NCBI GenBank assembly: GCA_009760855.2
Contig: WPIO01000126.1
Location: 740,001-804,000 of the forward strand
Length of the DNA: 64,000 nucleotides
From: Cristatella mucedo
Taxonomy: Eukaryota > Bryozoa > Phylactolaemata > Cristatellidae
Direction of reading: 5' to 3'
Shown here: positions 22,418-33,411 of the stretch, piece after piece
Position numbering within the stretch: the stretch's first letter is position 1
How the letters are laid out: the number at the start of each line of letters is the position of its first letter
Program-made: the position numbers and the translations under genes
The notes under the pieces: model-generated
Seen by the model: the letters and a program-made list of their open reading frames with translations, nothing else
Databases searched by the model: none
What the model was told of the DNA's origin: nothing

Positions 22418-22865
22418 CTCTAGAGAATCGCCGTACAGCTGCGAATTGTCTTCGAGCGCCATCCGAAAGCGCTTGTTAGCCCTAATGAAAAACTATAGTT
22501 CTTCATATTTGGAAAACTTAAAATATGCCTATCGTTGGCGTACCTCGCTGCTGCCCGTAATGACATTCATCAAAATAGTGCTATTTCCTCTATTTAAAGA
22601 GCCGGAAGTTACGCTCCAAATGTACACCACCTATCAAGCCTCATTTGACCTATCGAAAGTAATTACTTCTTCCCTGTAGATCCTCTAAAAATGTAGCCAC
22701 CTTTTCTAAAAAATGAAAGCTGCCAATTAACCGACGAAGAAGGCGTCCGAGCTTTAAGAAGTACCATCTCTTTAGCCTCAGCTAAACAGAAAAAGTGGCA
22801 ACACACGGGCCTGGCAATAAGAGTATGCCGGGTTGGCTGAGGTGGCTCTGTCAGACAGGACAGGT
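22418..22865. other. Unassigned region
   Basis: A 78-codon ORF near 22446-22679 has no recognisable domain. Nothing else is seen. Confidence 0.35.
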
Positions 22866-23290
22866 AGCTACATAATAATTGCTAAAATTTAGGCTTGTTT
22901 AGATAGGGGTACCACATCTAAATTGGTCAATGCATTTGTGAAATCCCGTCTTGAATCCTGTAACTCACTGCTTGCTGGTCTACCGGCATGTGCAACCATG
23001 CTCTGACAGTTGGTGCAAAACTCCACAGCTAGGCTCATCTGTCGTGAGCGTCGAAATCGCCACATCACAACCCTTCTCGCCGACCTGCAATGGCTCCCAA
23101 TCAAGCAGCTCATAGGCTTCAAGGTTCTGTCACTCACGTTTAGGTCCCTTCATCCTCTAGCTCCAGCCTACCTATCAGAACTACCCCCTACCAAGCGAAA
23201 AATTGTACAACCCACTGATTTGACTCGAATCGTTGAGCCATACCTCGTACGAGCCTCAGACCTTTGGAGACCGTGCCTTTAGTTCGTATC
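22866..23290 (+). mobile_element. L2-A RT fragment (degraded)
   Basis: Translations give LVNAFVKSRLESCNSLLAGLPACA, NSTARLICRERRNRHIT, LADLQWLPIKQLIGFKVLSLTFRSLH and the block LWRPCLxF. All lie in the order of the intact L2-A thumb and C-terminus, and frameshifts are present. SINE-B follows immediately, so this copy was probably the insertion site for it. Confidence 0.75.
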
Positions 23291-23470
23291 TGAGCCGTGA
23301 TGGCACAATAGGTGAGGCGGTTGCTTTTCACAACCTCGCTTCCGATGTCGTGGGTTCGAATCCTTCGGTAGGCGATTCTTTATCGAAGCCACAAGCAGTG
23401 ATAATAGCCGAAAAGGCCCTTCTGTCGCACTACACAAAAGAGGCTGTTACATCAGCTAGTATTTATTTTA
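23291..23470 (+). mobile_element. SINE-B (second tRNA-headed SINE)
   Basis: The A box TGGCACAATAGG and B box GGGTTCGAATCC are 38-40 bp apart. A conserved body follows: a 'cggtaggcgat' block and 'agaggctgttacatcagcta'. The same order is found at 37762 (+), 38805 (-) and 43950 (-). Confidence 0.75.
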
Positions 23471-23999
23471 CACTTGTCGTGACACGCCTCCTTCTAGCCT
23501 GGCTAACCAGAAGTGACTAACGCTTGGCAGCGATGCAATTGCTTATGGTTATGTAATTTACTGCCGCCGATGGTAGCTAAAGAGTCCATTATCAACTCAC
23601 CTATTGAATCATGGGACAGCTGATGCTGTGTACGGCAGCCGGCGACTATTATGTTTTGCCGCGAAATCAGTCTGTCGTGTCGATTAGTTATCCGCCCCAC
23701 CTTGCGCATGGACACATGAGCCCGATGGCGGTAACCCGGGTTACCGAATTTCCGCAAGCAAAATCGCAATTAATTTTTTATTTTGTGGATAGCTGCTCTA
23801 CAAAATATAGTGTCTTAAAGTCGAAAGCGCCGTTGACCTGATTCAGGGGCAGCATCGTCAGAATCATGCATAAGCAATCTGAAGAAGTATGTTCTCAAGA
23901 GCTCGATGAAAGGATGCATGCTATGGTTGGCTCTAGCAATGACATTCTTAACGACGCAATGGAACCTGTGTGCAAGTTCTTGGAAAAATTCCCCAGCTG
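23471..23999. other. Unassigned region
   Basis: Short ORFs only, no recognised element. Confidence 0.35.
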
Positions 24000-24490
24000 C
24001 TCCGGGCGTGCAGATACGCTCCATGGGGCGCCCGAAGAAGGCACCAGCGGTCTTCCCAAATCAGCCATCAATCTGGAGCTATTTCTCCCATGTTACATAG
24101 CTGAAAATAGGCAGTCTTGATAGTGGAGCTGATGTGGTCCTATAGTTGAAGGTCATTTTAGAACAAAACCTCCTGAATCCGTGCAGAGGCAAGAGGAAAG
24201 ATCTTGGTTGAATAGATTCAGAGTGAGAGAGAGAGAGAGAGACAGAGAGAAAGAGAGATAGGCGTTTCAGTTTCTGAGTGACACTGGGCTTAACAAAAAC
24301 GTTATGTTGGTTTCTTTGCGATTTAATTCACAGCAGTTAGCTTCCATTTAAGCGCGACAGTCTGTAATGCAAGTTAAAGGTACAGTGAGAAATGCTTACG
24401 TATTGGAAGGTCGAGAAGGACTAAACACAGGTAGAGCTGAGTATCATCTGCATGGAAATGAAACCCAAAGATCTGATCGTTGGTGGTACG
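24000..24490 (-). mobile_element. L2-A fragment with a GA microsatellite
   Basis: The minus strand matches RT blocks from the 'catagctgaaaataggcagt' region (SAYFQL) back to the finger region LxVLNRKETN and the YADD-proximal part (24455). A (GA)n tract at 24222-24262 sits in the middle where the intact element has none. The part before about 24085 is very divergent. Confidence 0.6.
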
Positions 24491-24959
24491 CACTTTTTTT
24501 TTTACCACGGTAGAGTACTGCGGCAGGCGATTATTTAATGTCTGCTGCAAGCGGCATGAGAGTCACTACAGCTATTCTGGCGCTATATAAATTAGGCTAA
24601 GAGTCCGCCGAACCTAGATTTTTAAATTCTAACTTGTCGCCGTTAGTGAGGAGCTCTGAGAATGAAAGCGGCCGTGCGCATGCTCGGCTAAAAGCAACAA
24701 GTTTTAGCAATCCAACATCTGTCAGCGGCTTCGTTTTGGTCAGGCTTGTTTCAGACCTTCTGTGACAAAAGGTCACGGCATATGTTCATTTTATTCACTT
24801 CTTAAGTATTAAGACTTCTTTAAAAATGACGTTACAGTTTTATTTTTTTAATTTAACTGCAAATGTATGAAAAAAATGGACACCAAGAGAGTCTCATAGC
24901 CACTTGATTTGAGTAGCAGCCTACCATGCGAAGTCTCTCATCTTTAAAATCTATACTCT

Positions 24960-24964
<5 letters not shown>
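24491..24964. other. Unassigned AT-rich region
   Basis: No gene or repeat recognised. Confidence 0.35.
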
Positions 24965-24998
<34 letters not shown>

Positions 24999-25076
24999 TC
25001 TCTCTCTCTCCCTCTCTCTCTATCTCTCTCTCACCCTCTCTCTATCTCACTCTCTCTCTCTCACGCTCTCTCTCTC
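24965..25076. repeat. (CT)n microsatellite
   Basis: About 112 bp of CT repeat with a few CCT, TAT and CAC interruptions. Confidence 0.95.
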
Positions 25077-25694
25077 TTTTGCTGCATTCCTCAGCTAGCA
25101 TGAACTTTGAAGCGTCTACAGTACCTTCTGGTTTTCATACGCTGGGTCGTGAGCACTTCATTTGGCTTGAGACAGATGAGCACCTGTAGCTGTACCTGAA
25201 ATGATCTCAGACTGGAACGAGATTAGCATGGGCAACACATTAAGTAGCATACCTCCGAGCACTGTTGCACGAGCAATTGTGACTTTGTTATTTTCTTGCT
25301 CAGAGCTGGCATTCCCTCAGAAATTTGGTATTGTCTACTTTTATTTCAGTTAGACAGTCTGCGGGGTATGATAGACAACGTCCGGTGCCCAACGTCTCTT
25401 AAAAGCAAACAGCCACTGGCAGACTTTAGAAAGGCAGCGATCAGTTATGTTACTGCGAATCGGAACAAGAAGTCAAATGCAATCTGATTTTACAGCATGC
25501 CGATTTAGAAGCAGCAGCATGGTCGTAACAGCTCAAAGTTGGCCGACATTCACCAACTCGAATATGATAGCATCACTCACTAGGTCACAAAGTCGATGGC
25601 ACTATGGCAGGAAAAGTCACATAGACAGAATAACGCGAAAGTGAAGAAGTTACTTAAGTCGCCAAAAAATAGATGATTAGTCGTCCTTTAGTAG
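25077..25694. other. Unassigned region
   Basis: Short ORFs without domains. Confidence 0.35.
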
Positions 25695-25795
25695 CTTTCC
25701 TTTGCAGCAAATGTAAAGCGCCTATAAAGAGATTGAGTTATATGAGAGCACATTATCAAGTGCATTATTATTATTATTATCATTATTATTAGTCT
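25695..25795 (+). mobile_element. L2-A 3' tail fragment
   Basis: The run 'gcaaatgtaaagcgcctata' continues into the terminal stem-loop (mutated), 'tcaagtgc' and (ATT)n. Confidence 0.8.
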
Positions 25796-26470
25796 TCACG
25801 TAAGTGTAGAGATTACGACAAAGCCTGGTAGTTCTCTCATCGTTCACCGGCGGCATGCGACATAGAGCATTTTCACTGCACCGAAGATTGCCAAAGCGTG
25901 GTTCCTCGTCTGGCATGTTGTAAGGGTTATCTATGGTCATACTGCTTGTAGTGCAGGCGTCATCAGTAGTAGGCTCGCAGTGAGAGAAAACCGCTTTCAC
26001 AGCATCGCACCAGCAGTCGATAAGCACAACAGTTCGAACTGTAGTAGTCTTGAAGCAAGTTGCAGCACTCATAGACTCCACAGTGGCTATACCCAGCTAG
26101 AAAGAGCTATCTTTAACTTCGTTCGCACCTTAAATCATCAGTCAAGGCTAAGATACGAGATAACTGCATATTATCGGCTGTCCGTTCAATGATCTCGCGT
26201 AAAATATTAATCCATGGCTTCTCAAGCCGTATATTGAGCTTCCCGATTTCAACACACAGAGCTTCAACAATGGCCTGCAACCGTGCTATATCGGTCACCC
26301 TATCGACCTTGACATTATCTAGACTATCAGTTGCAAGTTCAAGCCTGCTAGCATCGTTAGTGCACTAAATTTCCATCCTTGTAGCAGTCCCAGCATCACT
26401 CTCAGCAGACTGCTGGCTAGCCGTGACATTTATGGTAGATCTTTTGGAATTTTTTGTCAGACGTTAACGT
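25796..26470 (-). other. Possible L2 ORF1-like remnant (coiled-coil segment)
   Basis: On the minus strand a broken reading gives IENIETMKAEAR, then RVTDIARLQAIVEALCVEIGKLNIRLEKP. The heptad-like spacing of hydrophobic residues suggests a short coiled coil, as in the ORF1 proteins of L2/CR1 elements. No intact ORF1 in the window allows a direct comparison, so the assignment is a guess from context. Confidence 0.25.
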
Positions 26471-26811
26471 GCCTCTGCTTTCATTGTCTCAATATTCTCA
26501 ATAATAGTACGCTTAAATGCTGCTATATGCTATTCGACCGTCAGTTCTGCCTCGGGAGATCCTTAGCCCGAGCATTTAATCATAATTTACGGATGGAAAG
26601 AACGATGCTCTTAGTCAATTTTCTTAACTACCTTCCCATCTCATGGCTTCAAATTTTTATGCGGCCTCGGACACAGATTATCGCACAATCGGCTCCTCAC
26701 CATTTCAAATCAGCAACGGCAAATAATGAGTATCAGTCATTACCTGGCTGATCTAGCTCGGCGTCGTTTCAACCGCACGACATGTTTTATGAGGACGCCC
26801 TGGGCCTTAGA
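26471..26811. other. Unassigned region
   Basis: A 74-codon ORF near 26527-26751 has no recognised domain. Confidence 0.3.
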
Positions 26812-26985
26812 CACAGGAGGGCTCAGACCCAGGAGGACTCAGATCTTGGAGGGCCGAGATCCAAGAGGGCTCTCACGTGGGTGGGCTCTCAGACCCGGGG
26901 GGGGGGCTCTCAGACCCAGGAGGGCTCTCACCCAATAAGGCTCAGACCCCGGAGGGCACAGACCCAGGAGGGCTCTCAGTTCAAG
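26812..26985. repeat. GC-rich minisatellite (CAGACCCAGGAGGGCT-type units)
   Basis: About ten imperfect units of 16-20 bp built on 'ggctctcagacccaggag', with a run of eight G near 26897. Frames through it give repetitive Gln/Arg/Ser-rich peptides that are unlikely to be real proteins. Confidence 0.8.
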
Positions 26986-27019
26986 ACGAACTTCAAGCGG
27001 TAACCTAATCTGCCTACTA

Positions 27020-28459
27020 TAGCCCCCGGCAGCCACTCTCTAAGTGCAACAATAGAATGTGCGTGAAATGTGCAACAGACCCCGGAATGAATGACTCGAT
27101 TCTTGAAGACGACCTTGACATGCTTGCTTTAATCGAGATCTGGCTGAAGTCGAAGGGATTCCTGAAAATTATCGACGGCGCCCCTACAGGCTTTTCTTGT
27201 TTTCAACCCCGCCGAGATCAATCAAAACTGTTGGAATCGTAGCCACTGTAGTAGTTCTCAGTTTCAAGCAGTTTACAGCATTTTCACAGCAGTCCATCGA
27301 ATCTGCTGTTTTGAGTCATTCCAACGGTAAGTTGGCCGATGAGGAGCAGTAATCCATTTCCACATATACCAAGACTGTTTCATTTACTGCAGATGTTTCT
27401 GTACTCATTTCAATTCCGGTTCAAGAGAACGTCTCTTTCTCGCACTGGAAGATTTTAACATTAATTTCGATGACCTAACGGACTTGTACGTAAGCTGAAT
27501 GTCAAACCCTGACTGACTCATTTTCTCTTGCGGCCCACGTGCGTGGCCACAATCGCAGAGGTCACACAAGAGATCAAATATTCTACATCAGTTGCATGCT
27601 ATCAACCTCTCTTATTATCAAATTATGCACGTCTGACCACACATGGATGCCATTCGGTCTGCAGTTTGTGCTTTTCTTGGCATCCATAATCATCTGTGAA
27701 TCTCGAATCTTTAGCATCCTTTACATTGAGGTTGTCTACGCAAAAATGCCTTCCTCACCTCTGATGTCTAATATTCTGTCCGACCTGCCCTCAGCGGGAA
27801 ATGCTACAGCACGACGCTAGCCGAAGCTCTCGATAGATTTGCACCACTGACAAGATGCGCAATCAAAATAGGTTGTTGTCTACCATCTATCATCTGGTAA
27901 ACTGCTCCCAGTTCAGGGCCTTACCTTGCAATAATTGTACGATTCAGAAAATTCTTTCTAAAGATTCGTTAAAAAGATAAATATAGTCAGAGAGTCCATG
28001 CCCGAAGTGACATCGCCGCTGGACTCATTACCCTCCATTTTTTGCAGCACCTCAAAGTTCCACCGTTCAGCATGCCACATATGGTAGCATGTCAAAGTTC
28101 ACCTCCCAGTCTAATAGTAAAAATAAAAATAATAATAATACATGTGATAAAGCACCCTCAGAGAACTCAATCTCTTTCTAAGCGCTTTAAATTTGCTGAA
28201 AAGGAAGACGACTAATAGCTCTGTAGACCTTATAACCACATTCTCCTTCTGAGTTTCATTGATGATTCGCTGCTGCTTTGCATAACTAACAATGCTAAAA
28301 GATCCTTAGCCGTCTCAGGTCTTGCCCATCCATCCTATTGTTGGGCGACTAATTAAGATGGCGACACCAGACAAAGAGAGCTGAAGTAACTGTCGCTCAG
28401 ATTCCCTACTTCCATTTCAATTTAAGAAAATGGAACGTAAACTGGTAGACCAGCTAAAC
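27020..28459 (+). mobile_element. Older L2-A copy, endonuclease and early RT part
   Basis: Broken frames give DMLALIEIWLKSKG and FNINFDDLTD. These are followed by GHTRDQIFYISCMLS, then CTSDHTWMPF (endonuclease SDH motif retained) and CESRIFSILYIEVVYAKMPSSPLMS. KKINIVRESMPE and LVDQLN follow. The order matches the 29785-32879 element. A minus-strand L2-A tail (28121-28205) is inserted in it. At 28460 it is cut by solo LTR B, and it resumes at about 29403. Confidence 0.8.
28121..28205 (-). mobile_element. L2-A 3' tail fragment
   Basis: A (AAT)n run followed by 'gataaagcaccctcagagaa' and 'tctctttctaagcgcttta'. It is a truncated reverse insertion in the older plus copy. Confidence 0.75.
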
Positions 28460-29186
28460 TGTAGCCGAGTTCCAGTGGTCAGAGGTTAATTTCCGCCAAA
28501 CCTCGCCATACTCCGGCCAGGCCGCCGCTCGCCATGCCGCTGAGCTAGGGTAAGACGAGCGGCCGTCAGGTTAGACCTCTTTGTAATATCGTATGCGCCA
28601 ACAACAACAGGGGCGCTAAACAAGTCTACAGGGAGGGTCATATACAAAGTACACTATAGGGGCGCAAGACGACGAAGCAAGCGCGAACAAACGTGTTAGT
28701 CAGGCGGGTTCCGCAGTCCCGTTGTTGTACCGTCTCCATTCCAACAGTACGAGTGTACGCCATAAAAGATCCGGCTAGCTGAGTAACTGCTTAGCTGGTC
28801 GGAGTCTACGTCCACCACAGTCGAGAGCTTCCGCCGAAAGACACCAACTCACGGGGGGCCACGAACAGGCTACTCGGGGAACGCGTATAATACCAAGTCA
28901 CAACAACGAGCGTGCTATCCAGCTCCGCTCGGGCTTTGGGTACTCGTTGCCGTGCGTGCGTGGCCACATCTCCGGAGCACGCCTGCATCCATCCAGGTGC
29001 ATAAATCGGCGAGACCGGGAGCCTCCAGCACCATGACTTACTCGGCCAACTTCCCTACCCAAGAGCCCCGGTGACTCTCGTCACCGCACATCCGGCCATA
29101 CCCACAGGTCAAACCCAAGCCTAGCTTGTGACCCATATCGCATTACAGCCGTCCTGTCCCAGCCAACCGAGCCTAGCCTGGGTACA
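28460..29186. mobile_element. Solo LTR, copy B (727 bp, TSD AAAC, opposite orientation to copy A)
   Basis: Read on the minus strand it begins TGTACCC and ends GGCTACA, homologous along its whole length to copy A. It is flanked by AAAC at 28456-28459 and 29187-29190. The flanking L2-A reading (VDQLN) stops exactly at the left boundary. It has no internal coding region. Point differences and small indels from copy A show that both insertions are old. Confidence 0.85.
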
Positions 29187-29402
29187 AAACTAATCACACA
29201 CAAATTTCTAACTTAAATAATTAGATAATTATTAGATAGTTAGAGTCTCTCTGTTTTTTTTGCTGTAACTATCAGCAAAGTGTGACACTAGCCTGGGTAC
29301 AAAGCTAATCACACACAAATTTCTAACTTAAATAATTAGATAATTATCAGATAGTTAGAGTCTCTGTTTGTTTTTGCTGTAACTATCAGCAAAGTGTGAC
29401 AC
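29173..29402. repeat. Tandem duplication across the LTR B boundary (2 x 115 bp)
   Basis: Unit 1 (29173-29287) and unit 2 (29288-29402) are almost identical. Each contains the last 14 bp of the LTR (ctagcctgggtaca) plus the adjoining 101 bp, so the duplication arose after the LTR inserted. The units differ at a few positions, e.g. aaac against aaag. Confidence 0.9.
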
Positions 29403-29784
29403 TAAATGACTACCATTTTGAACACCGGCCATCTCATCTGGGCTGCACTGGCACTGTACTGCAATGTTTCAGGTCCTATTTCAGTGGGATACTTCAGAGC
29501 ATTGTGAAGTCAATGGCAAACAATCATCAGAGCAGCTTCGAAACTGTGGGACACCCCAGGGATCAATGCTTGGTCCACTCCTTTTAACATTTACACTCTC
29601 GATCTTGTCAATGCCATCGCCCAGCTCGAGCTAGGTGTTCGTTTGTATGCAGAAGAAACACAGAGCTGTACCAGTGCTTTAAGTCTGCCCTGGATTTCAG
29701 CTCGTCGAACTCTTTAGCTCCCTTGCAGCGTGCTTAGCTAATATTCACACGTTGATTGCAGCAAACTTTCTCAAATTGAACGAC
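29403..29784 (+). mobile_element. Older L2-A copy, continued (RT palm)
   Basis: Reads LGCTGTVLQCFRSYFSG, a GTPQGSMLGPLLL-like block, then VRLYAEETQSCTSA and AANFLKLND. The last residues are immediately followed by the tail of L2-A copy 2 at 29785. The YADD motif is decayed to YAEE. Confidence 0.78.
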
Positions 29785-30019
29785 AATAATAATGATAATA
29801 ATATTGCACTTGATAAAGCGCCCTCAGAGAACTCAATCTCTCTCTAGGCGCTTTACATCTGCTGCAAAGTGATACGCAATAGAATAGTAAGTAAAATCAT
29901 GCTTGAAAAACAAACAAAATGAATAACATGGTTAGGGGTTACATGCACTGGGTCAGCATGCAAATGTGGTTAGTGGCAGCATGAACAGTGTCAGCACGCA
30001 TAAGCACATCGAGGACGAA

Positions 30020-31822
30020 TCACAAGGACCCACTAAACGCTGTCCTAAATAGGTATGTTTTTAAGTTTCTTTTAAATGTGGTCAGGTCAGGGGATGTTCT
30101 GATGCAGGTCGGGAGGGAGTTCCAGGCTGTGGGAGCATACGAGCTAAATGCACGGTCTCCAAAGGATTTAAGGTTTGTACGAGGTATTTCTAGACTGTTG
30201 GATTCCGAAAAGCGAGTGGTACGATGCTTTGCCTGATGGGGTAGTATACCTGAAAGATAGGCTGGAGCCATAGAATGAAGAGACCTAAAAGTGAGCGACA
30301 AAACCTTGAAGTCAATCCGTTGCTTGACTGGTAACCAGTGCAGGTCGGCGAGAAGTGGAGTAATGTGGCAACTGCGACGCTCACGACAGACAAGCCTAGC
30401 TGCAGAGTTTTGCACCAGCTGCAATCGCCTGATCGCACATGCTGGTAGGCCAGTAAGCAGTGAGTTGCAGAAGTCGAGACGAGATGTCACGAATGCATGG
30501 ACCAACTTGGACGTGGTATCCTTATCTAAACAAGCCCTAATTTTAGCAATGTTATGAAGCTGAAAATAGGCTGATTTGACTGTGGAGCTGATGTGGTCGT
30601 CTAACGAGAGGTCGCTTTGGAATATGACACCTAGATTTCGAGCTGATGCAACTGGAGATATGCTGGCAGAGCCAATTTTGAAAGTCAGCCTTTCCAATTT
30701 CTGAATAACACTAGGTTTGCCCATAACTAGTAAGTTAGTTTTATCATCGTTTAGTTTTAGAAAATGTGCTGCCATCCATGATCGGATGTCATCAATGCAT
30801 GCAGTAAGTGAGTTGAGAGAATTTGAGGTGCTCGAAGGCTGGGAGGGATCAAAGCAAAGGTACAACTGAGTGTCATCCGCATAGAAGTGAAAGCCTAGAT
30901 TGTGCTTGGCAATCACATCAGCGAGAGGGAGAGTATAAACGGTGAAAAGGACCGGACCTAGCACAGAGCCCTGAGGTACTCCATATTTTAGAGGTACTTC
31001 AGATGATCTTTGTCCATTCACGTCAACACTCTGGAGTCTCCCACTGAGATAGGACCTGAACCACTGCAGAGCAGTGCCAGTGATGCCCAGGCGAGATGAG
31101 AGGCGCTCTAGAAGTACTTTGTGATCGATGGTATCAAAAGCTGCCGAAAGATCGAGCAAAACAAGAAGAGACACTCTAACCATGTCTGCATTCCTAAGTA
31201 GGTCGTCGTATACCCGAAGCAATGCTGACTCTGTGGAGTGATTAGCTCTAAAGCCAGACTGGAACTTACTAGCAAGGTGTGAGGTTTCGATATACGAGTT
31301 CAGCTGGTCTGCCACGACCCGTTCCAGTGTCTTTGATAGGAATGGTAGAAGGGAGACTGGGCGGTAGTTGCTTAAGTTCTCTTGGTCTAGTGTAGCTTTC
31401 TTGAGAAGTGGCCTGACTACTGCTTTTTTGAAAGGTGCTGGGACCTGACCTGAGGCTAATGACATATTAATGATGTTGGTTATGCATGGCAGCAGCAGAT
31501 CAATGCAACGTAGGAGCAGGACAGTGGGAATAGGGTCCAGTGGACTTGTTGTCTTCTTTGATTGAGATACGAGCTTTAGGACTACATCACTAGTGACCTG
31601 TTTAAATGCAGACATTGAGGCGCAGCCAGGAACCGAGGAACAGCATTCTAGTGGGAAGGTTGTCATCGCAGGGATGGATTCCCTGATTTTGTCTATCTTC
31701 TGCACAAAGAATCGAGAGAAGCGATCGGCTAGATCATCACAAGGATCATCAGGTAAGGAGCTAACCTGGGAACGGTTGAGGAGATGGTTTATTGTCGACA
31801 TCAGCATTTTTGGATTGTGCAT
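30020..31822 (-). pseudogene. L2-A reverse transcriptase (600 codons open)
   Basis: Non-LTR reverse transcriptase for target-primed reverse transcription. RT motifs lie in order: NYRPVSLLP at 152-160, LLDLSAAFDTIDH at 222-234, GVPQGSVLGPVLF at 281-293 and catalytic YADD at 314-317. Thumb motifs LDFCNSLLTGLP, NSAARLVCRERR and LHWLPVKQR follow, with C-terminus FRTAFSGSL. The first ATG (31822) is not a real start. The frame should join the endonuclease upstream, but a single-base loss in an A run (plus-strand T run 31839-31845) separates the two. No stop breaks the RT part. Confidence 0.9.
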
Positions 31823-32879
31823 CTGTGATTCAACAATGTTTTTTTATAGAAGCTAGACTTAGCCTTTGCTAGGATCGATTGGTACGACCTACAGTAGTCT
31901 TCATATGCCTGTCGATGGACAGTTAGTCCGGATCTTTTGTATGCCTTTTCAAGCTTTCGTTTAGTAGACTTGGCTAGTTTAATGTCTGTGGTAAACCATA
32001 GGCCGTCTGGGCGGGGGCGCACAGTGCGCTTTGTCAAAGGTGCAAACTCGTCGAGCGTGTCAGCTAGTGTCGTGTTGTAGCAATCTACCAGTGATGACAG
32101 ATCGGAGGGAGGACTGAGCAGCAAAGGTGAAGCAGATATGCTCGCACGGACAGCATCGATGTCAAGGGTCTTGAGGTTTCGCGATTCACAGGTTATTTTA
32201 GAGGAGAATGTGGGCACACACTGTAGATTGAATGAGATCTGCATGTAGTCAGATAAGCAGGATTTGGTGATAACTGGTGATGACAAAGTGCAGTTATATG
32301 AGAAAATTTGGTCGAGTGTGTGACCCTTGATGTGGATAGGGCCATGCACATGAGTCACAAGAGATAATGAGTCTGTCAATGTACGAAATTCGGTGCTGAA
32401 AGCGTCAGATAAGTTATCAAAGTGAACGTTGAAATCATCCATAACGAGGAAGGATCGATTTCTTGCACACAGAATCGAAATGAGATCGGAGAAATCTGAG
32501 ATAAAGGAGGATTTGGTACCTGGTGAGCGATAGACTACTTCCACTATCGGTAGCTTGTTTTCGGGTGAGACCAGGACAATTGATTCAAAAGACTGCTTCG
32601 AGGGTACCGCAAATGGCTTGAAGTTGAATTTCGAGCGCACGATCATAGCAACTCCACCTCCAGTTTTGATTGATCTAGGGGTGTGAAAGAACGTGAAACC
32701 AGATGGAGTAGCGTCTTTAATTGTCGGGCAGTTTATCGATTTCAGCCAAGTTTCAGTTAGGGCGAGCAGGTCAATACCATTTTCAGAAATAAGGTCGTTT
32801 ATTAATGACGAACAAATGAACTTACTAATAATGGAAAAAATGAGTGCTCTTCTAAGAATCAGAAGGCCTAAGTCATAAA
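31801..32879 (-). pseudogene. L2-A APE-type endonuclease part, frameshifted, SDH changed to SDY
   Basis: APE-like endonuclease that nicks the chromosomal target. The frame is open from about 32946 down to a stop at 31801; codons before 32646 give LLALTETWLKS and GFTFFHTPRSIKTGGGVA. Further motifs are VLVSPENKLPIVEVVYRSPG, LVMDDFNVHFDN (Asp/Asn catalytic motif) and HTLDQIFSYN. The last catalytic motif reads CLSDYMQISF, with Tyr where the family has His. The older copies at 27.6 kb and 33.8 kb keep SDH, so the substitution is private to this copy and should abolish nicking. The frame ends early through the shift at 31839-31845. Confidence 0.85.
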
Positions 32880-33411
32880 ACGTGCTCGGCCAGGATATCT
32901 TTATTACCGTCTGCCCGAAATCAGAGTGAGCTGATCGGAATTGACCTTACAACGGACTACCACACCAGCTCCACTGTCAAGTCCAACTAAATTCATGTAC
33001 GGACCATTCAAAAAATGTGAGCCCGCTGAGAAAATTTACCCCAGCCAGGCTTTTCCTGCATTTGTTGCATTCGTCTAGAACTCGTTAACTCACTATTCGC
33101 ACGCATTCCAGCCTTTGTGATTTGGCGATTACAGTTGGTTAAAAAAACTCTTGCGAGTTGGCTTGTTTGCCACAATTGTCGCAATTACCACAATGCATGA
33201 CTTCTCACTGCCGTGCACTGGTCAACCATTAAACAGACTTCATGGTTTGGTCACTCACCATTCGTTCCCACTATTCTCTCGCTCCGCTTACCTATCCGAA
33301 CTGTTTCTTAATCAGGCTAATCATACGAACCACTCTTCAAACTCAAGCTGTTTAGCTGTGCGTTGAAACAACTTCAAATCCTTTCGAGATTGTACGTTTT
33401 GTTCGCTTGCT
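32880..33411 (+). mobile_element. Older L2-A copy, continued (RT thumb and C-terminus)
   Basis: After copy 2 the plus-strand copy resumes: ISLLPSARNQSELIGIDLTTDYHTSSTVKS, then AVHWSTIKQTS-like and NFKSFRDCTFCS. It ends near 33411, where a second plus copy starts at the endonuclease block KTGGGVA. Confidence 0.75.

Larger units (their letters stand above)
29785..32879 (-). mobile_element. L2-A copy 2 (near full ORF2, young)
   Basis: This is the most complete retrotransposon in the window. From its 5' end (32879) it runs through an APE-type endonuclease, a reverse transcriptase, a 3' untranslated region, the terminal stem-loop and (ATT)n (29785). It is inserted in reverse inside an older plus-strand L2-A copy. 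That copy stops at AANFLKLND (29784) and resumes at about 32880 with IS.LPSARN, so roughly 70 bp of the host copy were lost. ORF1 is absent and the element is 5'-truncated near the start of the endonuclease. Confidence 0.9.

Noticed and set aside
26782-27003. Gln/Arg/Ser repeat protein
   Set aside because: It is the translation of a GC-rich minisatellite with unit length not a multiple of three.
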